Shown one piece after another: positions 38,606-46,148 of a DNA stretch of 46,148 bases (within the stretch, counting starts at the first letter, position 1; each line of letters begins with the position of its first letter). A model generated the notes under the pieces. That model had not been told where the DNA came from. It searched no databases and worked only from the letters and a program-made list of their open reading frames with translations. The position numbers and the translations under genes were made by a program. The stretch is from Desulfobulbus alkaliphilus (GTDB taxonomy: Bacteria > Desulfobacterota > Desulfobulbia > Desulfobulbales > Desulfobulbaceae): contig NZ_JAFFQC010000029.1 of the NCBI RefSeq assembly GCF_016918545.1, positions 1 through 46,148 of the forward strand. The letters are read 5' to 3'.

Positions 38606-40144
38606 ATGGTCGAAAATATTGATCCGAGCATGGTTCACTGGGCCAGGGCGCAATTCGCCATGACCGCCATGTACCACTGGCTCTTTGTACCATTGACGCT
38701 GGGCTTGTCATGGATCTTGGCTTTTTATCATACTATTTACTTCAAAACCGGCAGTGAGGAGTGGAGAAGGCTCACCAAATTCTGGATGAAACTCTTTGCC
38801 GTCAACTTTGTCATCGGCATTGCCACCGGCCTCATTCTCGAATTCCAGTTCGGCACCAACTGGTCCAACTACTCCTGGATGGTCGGCGACATCTTCGGTG
38901 CCCCGCTGGCCATTGAAGGCATTGTCGCCTTTTTCCTGGAAGCCACCTTCTTTGCGGTCATGTTTTTCGGCTGGAACCGGGTTTCCAAAGGATTCCATCT
39001 CTTCTCCACCTGGATGGTGGCTGCAGCTTCAAGCCTGTCCGCGGTGTGGATTCTGATAGCCAATTCCTGGATGCAGTATCCGATCGGCCAGGTCTTCAAT
39101 CCGGAGACAGCGCGCTTTGAAATGGAAAGCTTTTTCACCGTGATCTTTTCTCCCTATGCGATCAACAAGTTCGTCCACGCCACCAGCTCTTCGATGATCA
39201 TGGGCTCGCTGTTCGTCCTCTCGGTGTCGTCCTGGTTCCTGCTGCGGGGACGTCATGTGCTGCTGGCCAAACGCTCCATTGTGGTAGCCGCGATCTTTGG
39301 TCTCTTCGCCTCGGCCTTCACCATCTTCAACGGTGACGAATCCGCCTATGAAATTGCCCAGGTGCAGCCGATGAAACTGGCGGCATTCGAGGGCTTGTAC
39401 GAGGGCGAACGGAGAGCCGGTCTGGTGGCCTTCGGCATCATCAACCGGGATAAGCAGGTATACGACGAGCAGGAAGCCTTTGTCGGCCGGACACTCCAAA
39501 TCCCCGGGGCCCTGTCACTCCTGGCCAACCGCTCCATTGATTCCTTTGTGCCAGGCATGAAAGATCTGGTGTATGGCAATGCCGAGGAAAACATCCTTGG
39601 ATCAGCGCAGAAGATGTACCGGGGCAAGCAGGCGGTCGCCAGCCTGAACGCCTTGAGAGAAGCCCGGGCCAACGGCGACGCGGAGGCTGCCGCCGTCCAC
39701 CTCGCCGAATTCAACCAGTTCAAGGAATTCCTTGGCTACGGGTATCTCGACAGACCGGAAGACGCTATCCCGCCGGTGGCACTCACCTTCAATGCCTTCC
39801 ATATCATGGTGGCTCTCGGCACCCTGTTCCCGCTAATTTTCCTCGCCTATCTGTATTTTTCCTACAAGGGGACCCTGGAGACCAGGAAATGGCTGCTGGG
39901 ATTCGGCACCATCACCTATGTCCTCGGCATGATCGCTTCCCAGGCCGGTTGGATCGTGGCCGAGGTCGGTCGTCAGCCCTGGGCCATCCAGGGCCTGCTG
40001 CCGGTAACCATAGCACGGACCAACCTGACCACCGGAACGGTACAGACCACCTTTTTCCTGTTTCTTGCCCTGTTCACGCTGCTGTTTCTTGCCAAGATCA
40101 GCATCCTGACCAAACAGATCATCATCGGCCCGGAGGAAAAATAA
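38606..40144 (+). CDS. cydA: Cytochrome bd oxidase subunit I
   Basis: A 512-residue multi-span protein. Seen are the N-terminal RAQFAMTAMYHWLFVPLTLG (haem-ligand His), EGIVAFFLEATFFAVMFFGW, SSLSAVWILIANSWMQYPIG, the quinol-binding loop region after FSPYAINKFVHAT, and the hallmark AEVGRQPWAIQGLLP. It oxidises quinol and reduces O2 in the cytoplasmic membrane with CydB. In anaerobes it typically serves O2 defence and microaerobic respiration. GGAAGGAG lies 8 nt before the ATG. cydB starts 1 nt after the stop. Length is close to the E. coli subunit. Confidence 0.97.
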   Translation: MVENIDPSMVHWARAQFAMTAMYHWLFVPLTLGLSWILAFYHTIYFKTGSEEWRRLTKFWMKLFAVNFVIGIATGLILEFQFGTNWSNYSWMVGDIFGAPLAIEGIVAFFLEATFFAVMFFGWNRVSKGFHLFSTWMVAAASSLSAVWILIANSWMQYPIGQVFNPETARFEMESFFTVIFSPYAINKFVHATSSSMIMGSLFVLSVSSWFLLRGRHVLLAKRSIVVAAIFGLFASAFTIFNGDESAYEIAQVQPMKLAAFEGLYEGERRAGLVAFGIINRDKQVYDEQEAFVGRTLQIPGALSLLANRSIDSFVPGMKDLVYGNAEENILGSAQKMYRGKQAVASLNALREARANGDAEAAAVHLAEFNQFKEFLGYGYLDRPEDAIPPVALTFNAFHIMVALGTLFPLIFLAYLYFSYKGTLETRKWLLGFGTITYVLGMIASQAGWIVAEVGRQPWAIQGLLPVTIARTNLTTGTVQTTFFLFLALFTLLFLAKISILTKQIIIGPEEK

Positions 40145-40145
40145 C

Positions 40146-41294
40146 ATGATTGCATTCGAGTACACAACGCTGCAGCATTTGTGGTGGCTGATCGTGGCCG
40201 TGGTCGGTTCCCTCTTTCTTTTTCTCACCTTTGTCCAAGGTGGGCAGAGCCTGCTCTGGCAGGTTGCCAAGACCGAAACCGAAAAAAACCTGGTGATCAA
40301 TTCCCTGGGCCGCAAATGGGAACTGGCCTTTACCACGCTGGTCCTGTTCGGCGGGGCTCTGTTTGCCTCCTTTCCCAAATTTTACGCGACCTCTTTTGGC
40401 GGTGCGTACTGGGTGTGGATGCTGATTCTCTTCTCCTTCATCATCCAGGCGGTCAGCTACGAATTCCGCAAGAAGCCATGGAACATTTTCGGCAGTTCCG
40501 TCTACGAATTTTTCCTGTTCATCAATGGGGTCCTCGGCATTCTGCTCATTGGCGCGGCGGTCGGCACCCTGTACACCGGGGCCAACTTTGTCCTCGACGC
40601 CAATAACTTTGTCACCTGGACCCATCCGTACCGAGGACTTGAAGCCGTTTTCAGCCTGTCTTTGGCCAGTGTCTTCAATATTTCCCTGGGCCTGTTTCTG
40701 GTTTTCAATGCCCGGACCCTGGGCGCCATGTACCTGGTGAGCAATATCGAACTCGGCCATGCGCCGGAAATGGCCGGCCGACTGCGGGCTGCCTGCCGGC
40801 TGAACTGTCTCATTTCCCTGCCCTTTCTCCTCGTCATTGTCGGCTCCCTGTTGTTCATGCGCGGATATGGAATCGTTGACGATCAGGGCACCATCGAAAG
40901 CATCTCCTTCAAGTTTCTGCGTAATCTCATCGCCAATCCGTGGCTCATTCTGCTCTTGGTCGGCGGCGTGGGCCTGCTGCTCGTCGGTGCCTGGAAGACC
41001 AGTATTGTCGGCGAAACAAGAGGAATCTGGTTCAGCGGTCCCGGGACAGTGTTCATCGGTTTGACGGTTTTCCTCCTGCCGGCCCTGAATCGCACCCCGT
41101 TTTATCCTTCCCTTGCCGACCCGCAATCAAGCCTGACTATTTATAACGCCTCATCAAGCCCGTACACTCTGACGGTGATGACCTACGTGGCCATGGTGAT
41201 TCCCCTGGTCCTCGCCTATATCAGCTATGTCTGGTGGCTCATGGACAGAAAGAAAATGACCATCGAGGATACCGAGGACCGTTCCTCGTATTGA
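40146..41294 (+). CDS. cydB: Cytochrome bd oxidase subunit II
   Basis: A 382-residue protein with about eight to nine membrane segments. It begins FEYTTLQHLWWLIVAVVGSL and has QGGQSLLWQVAKTETEKNLV and the SLGRKWELAFTTLV block typical of CydB. It then has ISYEFRKKP-like VSYEFRKKPWNIFGS and ends in AYISYVWWLMDRKKM. It forms the bd oxidase with CydA. It is translated immediately after cydA. A full-length F2 begins 6 nt after the stop, before a small membrane-protein gene. Confidence 0.96.
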   Translation: MIAFEYTTLQHLWWLIVAVVGSLFLFLTFVQGGQSLLWQVAKTETEKNLVINSLGRKWELAFTTLVLFGGALFASFPKFYATSFGGAYWVWMLILFSFIIQAVSYEFRKKPWNIFGSSVYEFFLFINGVLGILLIGAAVGTLYTGANFVLDANNFVTWTHPYRGLEAVFSLSLASVFNISLGLFLVFNARTLGAMYLVSNIELGHAPEMAGRLRAACRLNCLISLPFLLVIVGSLLFMRGYGIVDDQGTIESISFKFLRNLIANPWLILLLVGGVGLLLVGAWKTSIVGETRGIWFSGPGTVFIGLTVFLLPALNRTPFYPSLADPQSSLTIYNASSSPYTLTVMTYVAMVIPLVLAYISYVWWLMDRKKMTIEDTEDRSSY

Positions 41295-41300
41295 CGTTGA

Positions 41301-41518
41301 CCTGAATCCGTGACGGCTGGACGCTTGTTTTGGGCATATTTTGCTGTAATTATAGTATAATTGCAGATAAACCCTTGATAAAAATTTTCTCCAGCCGCCC
41401 TTCGGGGCATCCGTCCGCACGCCATCTTCATTGCCCGTAACCGTCCGATAAAGTGTACTTTAATCGAACGGTCACGTACAACGAAGCTGACGCACGGACG
41501 AACGCTCACGGATTCAGG
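41301..41518 (+). mobile_element. F2 element, full length (218 bp), best-preserved copy
   Basis: CCTGAATCCGTGACGG ... CGCTCACGGATTCAGG. Stem 1 pairs GGCTGGA with CTCCAGCC. A CCGCCCTTCGGGGC hairpin follows. The last ~110 nt form one long imperfect palindrome centred on AAAGTGTACTTT. It separates cydB from the 30-aa gene. Confidence 0.9.
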
Positions 41519-41592
41519 ATAAACTGAATCCGCACGGACTGCCGCACCGGGCAGTTCGTGTGAACTTTTCACCGCCCGCTTCGGAGGGAACA

Positions 41593-41685
41593 ATGAGCAT
41601 CTTTTTATCTGTTACCTGGGTGGCTGTTATCATCATTTCCTTCTTTACAGCCATCTACCTGCTGAAAAAATTCGACCTGTACTGA
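41593..41685 (+). CDS. 30-aa single-span membrane protein, possible bd-oxidase small subunit
   Basis: The peptide starts MSIFLSVTWVAVIIISFFTA and ends IYLLKKFDLY. GGAGGG stands 4 nt before the ATG, a strong signal for so small a frame. One membrane helix spans most of it, with positive residues (KK) at the C-terminal side. Position after cydAB and size suggest an accessory small subunit like CydX, CydS or CydH, but there is no sequence match I can claim. An F2 insertion now separates it from cydB. A hairpin (CACGGACTGCC/GGGCAGTTCGTG) precedes it. Confidence 0.65.
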   Translation: MSIFLSVTWVAVIIISFFTAIYLLKKFDLY

Positions 41686-41700
41686 AATCGAGAGAACCAC

Positions 41701-41803
41701 TTGGATCCGTGACGACTGGGCGCTTGTCTTGGGCATATAGCACTGTTTTAAAATTATAGTTCCCGAAAAACCCTTTGACAATACCCTGTACCAGCCATCC
41801 TCA
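41701..41803 (+). mobile_element. Partial F2 element
   Basis: TTGGATCCGTGACGACTGG, CTTGTCTTGGGCATATAGC and CCCTTTGACAATACCC match the first half of F2; the right half is absent. It starts 15 nt after the 30-aa gene. Confidence 0.65.
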
Positions 41804-41841
41804 AACGGCACAGCCCAAGACCACCTCAAGCGGAGATTATC

Positions 41842-43239
41842 ATGAAACGGTTACTGGCAGCACTGACCATGCTGCTCTGCTGCCTGACCACAACGGGCCA
41901 GGCCGAAGAAGAAACGCTTGCCGCAGCGGCGCTTGCCGAGGTGGAGCTGCTTGATCTCCATACCGCGCAGCGCCTTGCCCTGGCGGAAAATCCCGACATC
42001 GCCGCCGCCAGGACAAGGATCGAACAGGCCAGGGCCAGAGTCCGCCAGGCCTCGGCCGCCTGGCGGCCAAGTCTCGATCTTTCCGGATCCGGAACCTGGC
42101 AACGGCTGGCCGATGCACGTTACGAAGACAATAAGGCGCTGGCCGCGCTGATGGGTGGCAGCGCCGACCGAACCACGGACACCTACGCCGCCGGTCTTCA
42201 GGCCACCTGGGTTCTCTTTGACGGTTTTTTCCGGACCTTCAAGGATCGGGAGGTCTCCTACGGCGCCCAATCCGCCGACGAACGTCTGCTCGACACTCGC
42301 CGCCTGCTGGTCGCGTCCGTGGCCACGGCCTATCTCAACACCCAGCTGGCCCAGGCCAATATCGATATCGCCCGGGCCGACGAGGCCTTTTATCTACGCC
42401 AACTCGAAGACGCGCAACATCGCTACGAGGTCGGTGCCGGCCGCTGGGGAGATGTGCTCAATTTCAGAATCCAGCTCAACTCCGCCCGCAACGATTTGAT
42501 TCGCTTTCAGCGCGAACTCGAGGCTGCCGGCTATGGACTGGCCGCCCTCATGGGACTGCCGGATGCCCGACTCCCAGCCCATGTCCGCCTGGAACCCCTG
42601 GACCAGGAACAGCAGATCCGCGTATCGGAGCTGGGAGAAGATCCTGCCCCACTGATCCTTGAGGCCTTGGCCATCCGCCCGGATATCCGCAGCCTGGAGC
42701 TGGCGATCAAACAGGCCGAGGCTGTCACCGGCCAGACCAAAGCCCCATTGTATCCCAATCTAGAGCTTGTCGGCGCCGTCGAGGGTCTGCGTGAGGGAGA
42801 TACCGGTTTAACCAGCGATGATTTCGGCAGCCTGGTAGGGGTGCGGCTCCGCTGGAATCTTTACTCCGGTGGGGCCGACACCGCCCGGCGAGTGGAATCG
42901 GAACAGGTAAAAAGAGAAGCTGCCTATACCCTGGCAGGATTACGTCATGCAGTGGCCGCGGAAATCCAGCAGGATCTGGCCCTGCTGGCCTCGGCCCGGG
43001 AACAGGTCCATCTGCAGCGAGAAACGGTGGAATTAGTGCAGCAGAATCGTGATCTGGCTGAAAGCGAATTTGAAGCCGGCGAGGCGTCCCTGGTCCGGCT
43101 CAACGAGGCGCAGCGTGACCTCAACACGACCCTCGGACGCCTGGCCCTGTCGCTGGTCGCCTATAACCTCGCCGAACAGCAGCTGCTGGCCGCCACGGGA
43201 CGCAATCTGGATGCCTTTCCCCCTGCCGCCAGGGAGTAG
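41842..43239 (+). CDS. TolC-type outer-membrane channel protein
   Basis: A 465-residue protein. The signal peptide ends CLTTTGQA; no lipobox. It has two internal repeats of the outer membrane efflux fold: LLDLHTAQRLALAENPDIAA, then EARARVRQASAAWRPSLDLS-like and FRIQLNSARNDLIRFQRELE, and PLILEALAIRPDIRSLELAI with VGVRLRWNLYSGG and LAESEFEAGEASLVRLNEAQ. Such proteins form trimeric tunnels for efflux or type I secretion. No inner-membrane pump or adaptor gene is adjacent. GGAG lies 7 nt before the ATG, and a thioesterase gene follows by 2 nt. Confidence 0.9.
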   Translation: MKRLLAALTMLLCCLTTTGQAEEETLAAAALAEVELLDLHTAQRLALAENPDIAAARTRIEQARARVRQASAAWRPSLDLSGSGTWQRLADARYEDNKALAALMGGSADRTTDTYAAGLQATWVLFDGFFRTFKDREVSYGAQSADERLLDTRRLLVASVATAYLNTQLAQANIDIARADEAFYLRQLEDAQHRYEVGAGRWGDVLNFRIQLNSARNDLIRFQRELEAAGYGLAALMGLPDARLPAHVRLEPLDQEQQIRVSELGEDPAPLILEALAIRPDIRSLELAIKQAEAVTGQTKAPLYPNLELVGAVEGLREGDTGLTSDDFGSLVGVRLRWNLYSGGADTARRVESEQVKREAAYTLAGLRHAVAAEIQQDLALLASAREQVHLQRETVELVQQNRDLAESEFEAGEASLVRLNEAQRDLNTTLGRLALSLVAYNLAEQQLLAATGRNLDAFPPAARE

Positions 43240-43241
43240 CC

Positions 43242-43667
43242 ATGCCCGCTATCGGAACCATGGAACTGGTGGTGCCGGTGGACGCCATCGACAGCAACGG
43301 GCATGTCAACAATGTCCGCTACGTGCAGTGGATGCAGGAAGCGGCCATCTTCCATTCGGCACAACTCGGCTGGCCTCAGGAACGGTATGCCACGATGGGC
43401 AGGACCTGGATCGTCCGTTCCCACAGCATTGAATATCGTCACTCGGCTTATGCCGGCGAGACCATCCGTATCCACACCTGGGTGTCTTCCTTTGCCCGAA
43501 TCCGATCCCTGCGAAAATTCAAATTTTACCGACCCGACGATGCGACCGTCCTGGCGACCGCGGCCACGCTGTTCCTTTTCTGCGATATCGACAGCGGCCG
43601 GCCGGTGTCCATTCCCGAGGAAGTGCTCCAGGCCTATGAGGTGATCCCAGAAGACGAGGAGCCCTGA
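43242..43667 (+). CDS. Acyl-CoA thioesterase, 4HBT hot-dog fold
   Basis: A 141-residue protein. ELVVPVDAIDSNGHVNNVRY then VQWMQEAAIFHSAQLGW is the YbgC/4HBT active-site block: Asp in DSNGHVNN, with the following helix. IEYRHSAYAGETIRIHTWVS is the second conserved strand. These enzymes hydrolyse acyl-CoA or related thioesters; substrate cannot be told. It starts 2 nt after the TolC-type gene. The next gene is convergent, with 84 bp between. Confidence 0.9.
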   Translation: MPAIGTMELVVPVDAIDSNGHVNNVRYVQWMQEAAIFHSAQLGWPQERYATMGRTWIVRSHSIEYRHSAYAGETIRIHTWVSSFARIRSLRKFKFYRPDDATVLATAATLFLFCDIDSGRPVSIPEEVLQAYEVIPEDEEP

Positions 43668-43751
43668 TAATGGCGGCAATAAACAACGGTCTTTCTGTTG
43701 GGGTTCGTTCCTCACCCGCAACCTACCACCTACCGGTCATACCTCTTTTTT

Positions 43752-45380
43752 TCAGGCATCCAGACCGATCTGGGCCGCTCCCACCGCGTTGCCCACCTCA
43801 CAGTACCGGGGAAAGGAAACCGTCGTGCCCAGCCTCTGGGCCACTCCGGGCAGAAAACACCGGGCCGCGGCCCCGATGCCGATGAGGGGCAGCTTCAGAG
43901 AAAAGTGCATGGAGAACAGCTCATTGTCCCGACGATCAAGCAGGGGAACCGCCTGGTCACCCGCCCAGATCGTCCGGCAGAGATACGTGAGCAGAATCCC
44001 TTCAATCGCCTTTTCGGTTTCCGTCACCACGTGCCGACAAAACCTCTCCGCTGTCAGCCCGGCCTGTTGGGCCAGGATCGAGGCCGCCGTGCAACTGGCC
44101 CTGCCATCGCCAATGGTGAGGATGCCCAGCCCATGCAAGGCATCCGTGGGTGTGAAGCCGGCCACCACAATCTGCTGGAGAAAGGCCAGACGCTCCAGTT
44201 TTTTTTCCAGATATATCAGAGAAAGACCTGTCTGTTGTGCCAGCTGACGCGGTGTTGCTGGTCCTTGCCGATCAAGATACGCCAGCACCTGGTCGCCGGC
44301 AAGCAGGGTCCTGTCCAGGCCCGGAACCGGTAAGATCAGGCAGGCCTCGAACTCCCCATCCAGCCACTCACTGGGATCTGGAAGATTCGCGGTCATAGCC
44401 AGCGGCTGCACCCGGGTCTTTTTCAAGCTGATGGTGCCATCCCGCTGGCAGACAACCTGACTGTCTCCACCTGTCCCCGATGTGTACATGTCCACCGCCT
44501 CAACATGGGTCCTCCATTCACCGATGACGCAACCCTCGTGATTGAGCTGCGGCACACCCTCCCGGATCAGACAGACATCAGTGGTGGTACCGCCGACATC
44601 AACCACCAGAGCATTGCCCTGAACGGCAGCAGCGCCAAAACGGGCGGTGGCCGCCGGCCCGCTGGCCATGGTGACCGCTGCCCGGTCGACGACCTGCTCC
44701 AGATCCGCCCCGCGACCATTGCCAAGGATGATGGTGACCGGACAGAACAACCCGACCGCCAGCATCGAGCGCTGAATCGAAGCAAGGAATTCGGTCATAA
44801 GCGGCATCAGTTTAGCGTGGAGGCAGGCGGTGGCCGAGCGTTCCAGCATCCCGGGATGACTGGAGACCTGATGGGAACAGAAGACCGGTTTAGGGTCAAT
44901 CAGATTAATCGCTTCCCGGGCGACCAGTTCGTGGGCAGGATTTTTGATGCTCATGGCCCCACAGACCGCGTAACTGTCGATTTCACCGGCCAGGCCGGCC
45001 AAGGTGTCCACCAACCCCTCGAGATCGAGCGTTTCATCCTCCTCACCGGTAATGGTGTGCCCACCCTTGAGAAAAATATTGGCCACCACCGGCAACTTGA
45101 AATGACGGACATGACCAAAAACAAACAGCCCGACCCTGGCCCCCCGATCCTCGACCACGGCATTGGTTGCCAGGGTCGTTGAGACGGCCACGCGCGCAAC
45201 ATTCTCCGGCTTGACTTCCTGCCGGAAGATTGCGGCCAGAGCCCGGCCTACCCCGATGCTGAGGTCATGGGGCGTGGTCCGCTCCTTGCTCCAGGCAACG
45301 ACCTCACCGTTCTCTGTCTGCATGAGAACGGCATCGGTGTATGTGCCGCCGGTATCGATGCCAAGGCTATATGTTGTCAT
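43752..45380 (-). CDS. Hydantoinase/oxoprolinase family protein
   Basis: A 542-residue protein with the family's actin/ASKHA-like nucleotide fold. The N-terminal phosphate loop is YSLGIDTGGTYTDAVLM. Then come VAVSTTLATNAVVEDRGARV, TIILGNGRGADLEQVVDRA, ASGPAATARFGAA and the second loop LVVDVGGTTTDVCLIREG. Hydantoinase A/oxoprolinase members open cyclic amides with ATP; archaeal and deltaproteobacterial forms of this size have unproven substrates. No HyuB partner lies next to it. An F2 copy separates it from the upstream cardiolipin-synthase-type gene. Confidence 0.9.
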   Translation of the reverse strand: MTTYSLGIDTGGTYTDAVLMQTENGEVVAWSKERTTPHDLSIGVGRALAAIFRQEVKPENVARVAVSTTLATNAVVEDRGARVGLFVFGHVRHFKLPVVANIFLKGGHTITGEEDETLDLEGLVDTLAGLAGEIDSYAVCGAMSIKNPAHELVAREAINLIDPKPVFCSHQVSSHPGMLERSATACLHAKLMPLMTEFLASIQRSMLAVGLFCPVTIILGNGRGADLEQVVDRAAVTMASGPAATARFGAAAVQGNALVVDVGGTTTDVCLIREGVPQLNHEGCVIGEWRTHVEAVDMYTSGTGGDSQVVCQRDGTISLKKTRVQPLAMTANLPDPSEWLDGEFEACLILPVPGLDRTLLAGDQVLAYLDRQGPATPRQLAQQTGLSLIYLEKKLERLAFLQQIVVAGFTPTDALHGLGILTIGDGRASCTAASILAQQAGLTAERFCRHVVTETEKAIEGILLTYLCRTIWAGDQAVPLLDRRDNELFSMHFSLKLPLIGIGAAARCFLPGVAQRLGTTVSFPRYCEVGNAVGAAQIGLDA

Positions 45381-45393
45381 TCTGTTCCTTATT

Positions 45394-45533
45394 CCTTGAA
45401 TCCGTGACGACTGGACTCTTGTTTTGGATCTATTTTTGGATATATCTTGCTGTCCTCAAATTATATTTGCCGCGGAATCCGTGTCAATACCCTTCACCAG
45501 CCGCCCTTCGGGACGTTCGCTCACGTATTCAGG
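45394..45533 (+). mobile_element. F2 element, inner palindrome deleted (140 bp)
   Basis: CCTTGAATCCGTGACGACTGG ... CGCCCTTCGGGACG, then CGCTCACGTATTCAGG, in outline. Its last base abuts the stop codon of the cardiolipin-synthase-type gene with no gap. Confidence 0.8.
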
Positions 45534-46148
45534 TCAAAGAAAACGGCTCAACGGACTGAGGAGCCATTGCAGCACCCGTTCCAACAGGCTTCTCCCTTCA
45601 TACTCGCCCCCGATGACCCGCCGGGATTGCCGCAGATCCTCGGCAAACATCGCCTGCACCTGCGTCCCGAAGTCCCGGCTGTCGATGATGACATTGATTT
45701 CATGGTTGCGATGAAAACTGCGGTAATCGAGATTGGCCGAGCCCATAGTAACCCAGCAGTCGTCAATGAGCATCACCTTGGCATGGAGAATAGTTCCCTG
45801 ACGTTCAAAAATCTCCACACCAGCCCGGAGCAGCGGAGCCAGATAGGCATGGCTCGCCAGTTGCACCAGAGGGAGATCACTGACCGAGGGTATGATCAGC
45901 TGTACCCTGACACCACTCCGAACCGCTCGGAGCATGGACCGCACGATCCGCGGGCCGGGTACAAAATAGGGTGTCATGATGCAGATTCCGCGAAGAGCAC
46001 CCGCCATGGCCAGGCGAAAGGAAGAACTGATCACGGAACGGGTATGATGGGGAGTGCCGTGGACAATGACGACATCGGCGTCGCCCATGGGTATCCGTGC
46101 CGGCTGTCGCGTCGTTGGCCGGGGGATTTTCCCCCCGCCCTCCCTGAC
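45534..46148 (-). CDS. Cardiolipin synthase/phospholipase D family, 3' part
   Basis: The frame is open to the window edge, so the N-terminal part, including the first HKD motif, is outside. The visible ~204 residues hold VVIVHGTPHHTRSVISSSFR, GICIMTPYFVPGPRIVRSML, RVQLIIPSVSDLPLVQLASH, FERQGTILHAKVMLIDDCWV, and TMGSANLDYRSFHRNHEINV. HxK(x4)D is HAKVMLID, followed by the G(S/T)xN-type GSANLDYRS. This is the C-terminal half of ClsA/ClsB-type enzymes that make cardiolipin from phosphatidylglycerol at the membrane. It ends SPLSRFL, directly at an F2 element. Confidence 0.92.
   Translation of the reverse strand, partial: VREGGGKIPRPTTRQPARIPMGDADVVIVHGTPHHTRSVISSSFRLAMAGALRGICIMTPYFVPGPRIVRSMLRAVRSGVRVQLIIPSVSDLPLVQLASHAYLAPLLRAGVEIFERQGTILHAKVMLIDDCWVTMGSANLDYRSFHRNHEINVIIDSRDFGTQVQAMFAEDLRQSRRVIGGEYEGRSLLERVLQWLLSPLSRFL

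Noticed and set aside
1-46148. tRNA, rRNA, riboswitch or plasmid/phage replication genes
   Set aside because: None recognised on reading both strands; a covariance-model search would be needed to exclude small RNAs.

Overview
The window looks like a piece of the chromosome of a Gram-negative deltaproteobacterium, most likely Desulfobacterota and probably the Desulfobulbales. This is inferred from the gene set: an exosortase/EpsI/polysaccharide-export cluster, a PrsT-like TPR lipoprotein, a YhaM-like/holB/ricT/metG run, cydAB and a large c-di-GMP regulator. No rRNA, tRNA, CRISPR array, integrase or transposase gene was recognised.

Region 1 (1-11.7 kb) is an accessory island packed with toxin-antitoxin (TA) loci. 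It holds RelBE-like, solo Fic, VapBC, a second and broken VapBC, BrnTA, HicAB (hicA is only 59 codons), ParDE, HigBA and a second HigBA-like pair. It also holds debris: a frameshifted antitoxin copy, three fic fragments, a 5'-truncated exosortase duplicate and an unknown DNA-binding-like protein with a probable frameshift at an A8 run. Palindromic repeats separate nearly every module. A ~330-bp inverted repeat (225-552 and 8440-8765) brackets most of the island.

Region 2 (11.7-20 kb) has a minus-strand envelope operon in the order polysaccharide-export protein, outer-membrane barrel, EpsI, exosortase. A plus-strand TPR lipoprotein, hypoxanthine phosphoribosyltransferase and ElbB diverge from it. 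Region 3 (20-28 kb, minus strand) reads from 28 to 20 kb as YhaM-like HD protein, DNA polymerase III delta', RicT/PSP1, MetG, YggT, DUF167, a small membrane protein and a triosephosphate-isomerase-like protein without the catalytic Glu. Region 4 (28-46 kb) has an SAH/MTA deaminase-type amidohydrolase, a small protein coupled to a two-RCK K+ channel, a Cache-PAS-GGDEF-EAL protein and a ~1058-aa membrane protein with a PHP-like segment. It continues with cydAB and a 30-aa membrane protein, a TolC-type channel, a thioesterase, a hydantoinase/oxoprolinase-type protein and a cardiolipin-synthase-type protein cut by the window edge.

Three main families of non-coding repeats run through everything. 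F1 is a GTGGGCA/TGCCCAC-type palindrome, often with a ~40-bp leader. F2 is a ~218-bp element with CCTGAATCCGTGA termini and a long internal palindrome; about 15 full, truncated or miniature copies occur. F3 is a near-perfect 26-36-bp-armed hairpin starting AAAATTAGGGACACTTCC. All three sit mostly at, or inside, the 3' ends of genes. F2 supplies the stop codon of holB and separates vapB from a start-less vapC; F3 supplies the stop of the DUF167 gene. The repeat-punctuated TA island and the stop-codon-hugging F2 family are the most novel aspects of the window.
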